From assembly GCA_024636775.1 (NCBI GenBank), contig JAGXGP010000070.1, positions 1-36,960 on the forward strand: 36,960 nt of DNA, given 5' to 3'. A model generated the notes under the pieces. It made no database searches, was not told where the DNA came from, and was given only the letters and a program-made list of their open reading frames with translations. Numbering within the stretch: position 1 is the stretch's first letter; each line of letters starts with the position of its first letter. Position numbers and translations under genes: made by a program. The stretch is from Hydrogenophilales bacterium. GTDB taxonomy: Bacteria > Pseudomonadota > Gammaproteobacteria > Burkholderiales > Thiobacillaceae. This document shows, piece after piece, positions 34,099 to 36,960 of the stretch.

Positions 34099-34239
34099 GT
34101 TGACCTTGGGCGGTGGATTGCAAACGGTCGTCTCCTGCGCGCAAACTCCGATCTGGTTGAACGGTTCCGTCAAGGTGTGCCCTTAATTACCCCTGATTAC
34201 GAGAGCTTGTATACGGATTATGCTTTTCTGCCGGGCTAG
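34099..34239 (+). pseudogene. Eroded 3' end of a second Old Yellow Enzyme family gene
   Basis: Read on the plus strand, this stretch encodes a peptide with NGRLLRANSDLVERFRQG, PLITPDYESLYTDYAFLPG and a TAG stop. It matches the end of the intact reductase at 31180-32259 (ANPDLVERFRRGAPLNAPDY, then GYTDYPVLQD) closely, with a short deletion before YTDY. Upstream the match fades after VDLGRW, and a TGA stop lies in frame at 34096-34098. There is no start codon or upstream body of the gene, so it is a remnant. It lies in the 294-bp gap between the PAS-GGDEF-EAL gene and the sulfatase gene. The rest of that gap holds only a small hairpin, AGCCAA-N7-TTGGCT (34270-34288). Confidence 0.75.
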
Positions 34240-34325
34240 CCATTGGTTGAGGGTGGCCGTACAGGGATCAGCCAAGGTTTGTTTGGCTACATAGCCTGAG
34301 TGATACCGGCTGTGCGCGCGCTGAC

Positions 34326-36266
34326 TCAAGGCGAGATCACGGGATCCATTTTGAGTGAGCCTTTTTTGAAGGCCATGGATGCTGTCTGGTAGTACGCCAC
34401 GGCTTCGTCGCGCAAACGTGAATCGAGAGCGGTCAGGGTGGCGCTACCGTCCTTTGGATTAATCTGGAAAGTCTCGACACGTTGTTTCGGACCGAGTACG
34501 GTGAGCTTGCCCCCTTTTAAATACCCCAACTCCTCATAATTGCTGATGAAAGCGCGGCGATTTTCAGCGCGTTGTTTATACACGGATTCACCAAAAAACC
34601 GCTTCTCACCCGGGATATTCAGGATGTCCAGCAGCGTGGGGGGAATATCGATCTGGCTGGTCAAACGCGCATCTTCGCCAGCCGCAAGCAGGGCGGGGGC
34701 ATAAAATATCATCGGGATGTGATATCCGGGCACGGGAAGCTTGGTGCGGCCCGCAGCCGAGGCACAGTGGTCGGCAACAATGACAAACAAGGTGTTGGCA
34801 AACCAGGGCTTTTTGCGCGCCTTCTCAATGAAATCCCCGATTGCGTAATCGGTATATTTGACGCCACCTTCGCGGTGCCCCGGTGAGGGGATGTCGATAC
34901 GCCCATCAGGATAGGTAAAAGGGCGGTGATTGGAGGTCGTCATGATCTGGGCTATGAATGGCTTGCCGGCGGCATGCGCTCGATCAAGCTGAACCAGACT
35001 GTTATCGAACAGGAACTCGTCTGCCACACCCCAGACATTGGCGAACCCGACTGATGCTTTCGGGAAATCGGTTCGGTCTACGATCCGATAATCATTACTG
35101 GAAAAATAGGCGTTCATATTGTCGAAGTAGCCATATCCGCCATAGAGGAACAGGGTTTCAAAACCCTTGTGATGCAGGATTTCCCCTATCGTTGCCAAAT
35201 GTTTGTTGTCCGGACGTCTGACGATAGCCTGCCCTGGAATGGGCGGCGTTCCCAGCGACAGGGCATCGAGCCCTCGAACCGTTCTTGTGCCCGTGGCATA
35301 GAGCTGGGTGAATAACACGCCTTCTTTCGCCAAGGCATCCAGCCTGGGCGTCAACCCGGTTTGATTGCCAAAGCTGCCGAGATAGCTGGCCGAAAGACTC
35401 TCTACCGAAATCAGCACCACATTACGGGGCGCCTGCTTGAAGGGGGTGCTTTGGGTGTGATCGGTTGCGGGTTGACGCAAGTTTGCATGATGCAAGCCTG
35501 TGGGTGGCATGACGTTTACGCCTAACTCAGCCAGGATGCGTGTCGCCTGGGTGGGCGGCATCGTGGCATAAAAACGTTCATAGTCAAGTTCGTTACGCTG
35601 ATAGGCAGCGAAGAAAGTCATCAAGCCGTTGCCGGAGAGTTCATTGGCGTAGGCGTTTTGAGAAAACTCCATCTGGTCGATGTTGCTCAGATGCAGGGTG
35701 CTCCAGGGGAGGAGCAATGCCAGCACGGCATATATGACCCGCCAGCCGGCCTGCGGTGCGGGTGCGGGCGCGCGGCGGATGGGATGGCGAAACAGCCAGG
35801 TCAGTCCCAGCGCCAATACAACCACCGCTGTCAGCAGCGCTGGTACCGAATACGATTCGAGAATGTTGCCGATGACTTCATGCGTGTAAACCAGGTAGTC
35901 GACGGCGATAAAGTTGAAACGGGTTTCAAACTCTTCCCAGAACGTCCATTCCGACAGCGCAACGAATATAAAACTCACCGCAAACACAAAGAAAATCACC
36001 AGGCGCAACCCGCCTTGCCAGCGCGTGTCACGCCAGCGTGCTGGCCAAATGGCAGCCCATATCAGCATGGGGGCGAGGATCCAGAACAGTGCGACAAAAT
36101 CGAAACCCAGCCCGCGCAGAAACAGGCCCGGCCATAGGGTGAGGGGCACGTTATCCAGACCGGCATGCAGGGTCAAAATCAGCCGTGTCAGACTCGCGAT
36201 CGATAAAAAAAGGAGGGCGAGGTGGATGAAGGGAATCGGGGTGCGACGCGTGAAGGGTGATTGCAT
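34326..36266 (-). CDS. LTA synthase family sulfatase-like membrane protein
   Basis: This 646-residue protein has about five N-terminal membrane segments (11-33, 45-75, 88-105, 140-160, 176-191) and a large periplasmic sulfatase-fold domain of the LtaS/OpgB type. Metal and nucleophile positions are visible: E289 in ISVES, a threonine in TRTVRGLDAL (T329 is likely), and D499-H500 in VIVADHC. Such enzymes transfer phosphoglycerol or phosphoethanolamine from phospholipids to envelope glycans; in a Gram-negative the acceptor may be periplasmic glucan, but this is not shown. Its ATG overlaps the rsmA stop (TGATG), so translation is probably coupled. The region after the stop contains the reductase remnant. 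Confidence 0.85.
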   Translation of the reverse strand: MQSPFTRRTPIPFIHLALLFLSIASLTRLILTLHAGLDNVPLTLWPGLFLRGLGFDFVALFWILAPMLIWAAIWPARWRDTRWQGGLRLVIFFVFAVSFIFVALSEWTFWEEFETRFNFIAVDYLVYTHEVIGNILESYSVPALLTAVVVLALGLTWLFRHPIRRAPAPAPQAGWRVIYAVLALLLPWSTLHLSNIDQMEFSQNAYANELSGNGLMTFFAAYQRNELDYERFYATMPPTQATRILAELGVNVMPPTGLHHANLRQPATDHTQSTPFKQAPRNVVLISVESLSASYLGSFGNQTGLTPRLDALAKEGVLFTQLYATGTRTVRGLDALSLGTPPIPGQAIVRRPDNKHLATIGEILHHKGFETLFLYGGYGYFDNMNAYFSSNDYRIVDRTDFPKASVGFANVWGVADEFLFDNSLVQLDRAHAAGKPFIAQIMTTSNHRPFTYPDGRIDIPSPGHREGGVKYTDYAIGDFIEKARKKPWFANTLFVIVADHCASAAGRTKLPVPGYHIPMIFYAPALLAAGEDARLTSQIDIPPTLLDILNIPGEKRFFGESVYKQRAENRRAFISNYEELGYLKGGKLTVLGPKQRVETFQINPKDGSATLTALDSRLRDEAVAYYQTASMAFKKGSLKMDPVISP

Positions 36267-36960
36267 CAGGAGAGCGGCTCGTCTTTCAGGGATGTCACGT
36301 GCTGGGCAATCGCCTCGTAAGCAGAAAGCGACAAGGCCTCTGCGCGCAAGCCGGCGTCAATATTTAAAGCCACAAAAGCTTCGGGTTTAAGTAGGCCGCC
36401 GAGGGTGTTCTTCAGGGTTTTGCGCCGTTGCGAAAATGCTGCGGCGACAACGCGTGCGAACACATGTTCGTTGAGCGGGACGACTTCAGCCGGTTTTTTC
36501 GGAATCAGGCGAACCACCGCAGAATTGACTTTGGGCGGCGGATTGAACGCCGTGGGCGGTACATCCAGCAGCCACTCCAGATGAAAGCGTCGCTGCAACA
36601 TCACAGTCAACCGGCCGTAATCGTTGGTGGACGGTTCGGCGACCATGCGTTCAACCACTTCCTTCTGCAACATGAAATGCAGGTCGCGGATGTGTTCGGA
36701 AAATTCGATCAGGTGAAACAGCAACGGCGTGGAAATGTTGTAGGGCAGGTTGCCAATAATGCGCAAGTCGTGACCGAGGGCACCAAAATCGAATTTCAGT
36801 GCATCACAACTATGGACGGTAAGGCGATCGGCCGGCCAGGCTCTTTCCAGGCGTGCGACGATGTCGCGGTCGAGCTCGACGGCATGCAGGTGCGGCAGGC
36901 AGTCGAGCAGGGGCTTGGTCAACGCGCCCAGGCCGGGGCCAATTTCGACGACCGTTTCAC
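36266..36960 (-). CDS. rsmA: 16S rRNA dimethyladenosine transferase RsmA, partial (5' end outside window)
   Basis: RsmA (KsgA) dimethylates two adjacent adenosines (A1518 and A1519) near the 3' end of 16S rRNA. The frame is open to the right edge, beginning ETVVEIGPGLGALTKPLLD, which is the SAM-binding motif I. NLPYNIS (motif IV) and the C-terminal helical domain (AAFSQRRKTLKNTLGG) follow. The first 30 or so residues lie outside the window; the TTG at 36922 is not the real start. Its stop overlaps the start of the LTA-synthase-like gene. Confidence 0.96.
   Translation of the reverse strand, partial: ETVVEIGPGLGALTKPLLDCLPHLHAVELDRDIVARLERAWPADRLTVHSCDALKFDFGALGHDLRIIGNLPYNISTPLLFHLIEFSEHIRDLHFMLQKEVVERMVAEPSTNDYGRLTVMLQRRFHLEWLLDVPPTAFNPPPKVNSAVVRLIPKKPAEVVPLNEHVFARVVAAAFSQRRKTLKNTLGGLLKPEAFVALNIDAGLRAEALSLSAYEAIAQHVTSLKDEPLS

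Noticed and set aside
34294-34332. Imperfect inverted repeat GCCTGAGT / ACTCAAGGC at the end of the LTA-synthase-like gene
   Set aside because: The stem has a bulge, a 22-base loop and no T run on the minus strand, so I do not call it a terminator.

Overview
The window looks like a chromosomal segment of a betaproteobacterium, probably of the Nitrosomonadales (Thiobacillus/Sulfuriferula/Gallionella side). The evidence is the gene orders: rpsP-rimM-trmD-rplS next to ffh, pilB-pilC-pilD-coaE-zapD-yacG, slt-epimerase-cca, glyQ-glyS-gmhB-plsC-ygjP-like-gloA, and GC of roughly 60 percent or more in most genes. The genus assignment is inference. No tRNA, rRNA, CRISPR array, insertion sequence or phage gene was seen; most of the window is housekeeping.

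Layout. At 1-3285 (minus) lie the ribosome and tRNA-modification operon (rplS cut by the left edge) and ffh. At 3369-5503 a YpjD/CcsA-like membrane protein and a CNNM/CorC-type transporter run the other way. Type IV pilus assembly genes pilB, pilC and pilD (5605-9406) are joined by overlapping stop/start codons to coaE, zapD and yacG. rpiA (minus) and ilvA (plus) diverge around 11.7 kb. They are followed by slt, an NDUFA9-like reductase, cca and fpr, closed by a strong bidirectional hairpin at 18.4 kb.

The 18.4-22.5 kb stretch is the least ordinary. Three small exported proteins (Arg/Asp-rich, glycine-zipper, His-rich) form a minus-strand run that diverges from an OmpR/EnvZ-type two-component pair. 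The shared control region carries a 10-bp-period direct repeat, TGTAAC-N4-TGTAAC. Just beyond envZ, facing it, are two translationally coupled genes for 50- and 51-residue proteins that are clearly paralogous to each other. They sit behind a textbook sigma-54 -24/-12 element (TGGCACAGGCATTGCA), with a good ribosome-binding site and a palindrome about 120 bp upstream that could bind an activator. This sigma-54-driven tandem small-protein operon is my best candidate for an undescribed system.

An ABC-F ATPase gene follows, then a 270-bp nested palindromic repeat element, then the glycyl-tRNA synthetase genes. Inside glyS about 660 bp drops to about 48 percent GC without breaking the protein, which looks like homologous replacement from a different lineage. 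After gmhB, plsC, a YgjP-like metalloprotease and gloA come a DUF4202 gene, an Old Yellow Enzyme-type reductase and a PAS-GGDEF-EAL regulator. An eroded 3' end of a second Old Yellow Enzyme gene (34099-34239) lies beyond the regulator. The window closes with an LTA-synthase-like sulfatase coupled to rsmA, which is cut by the right edge.
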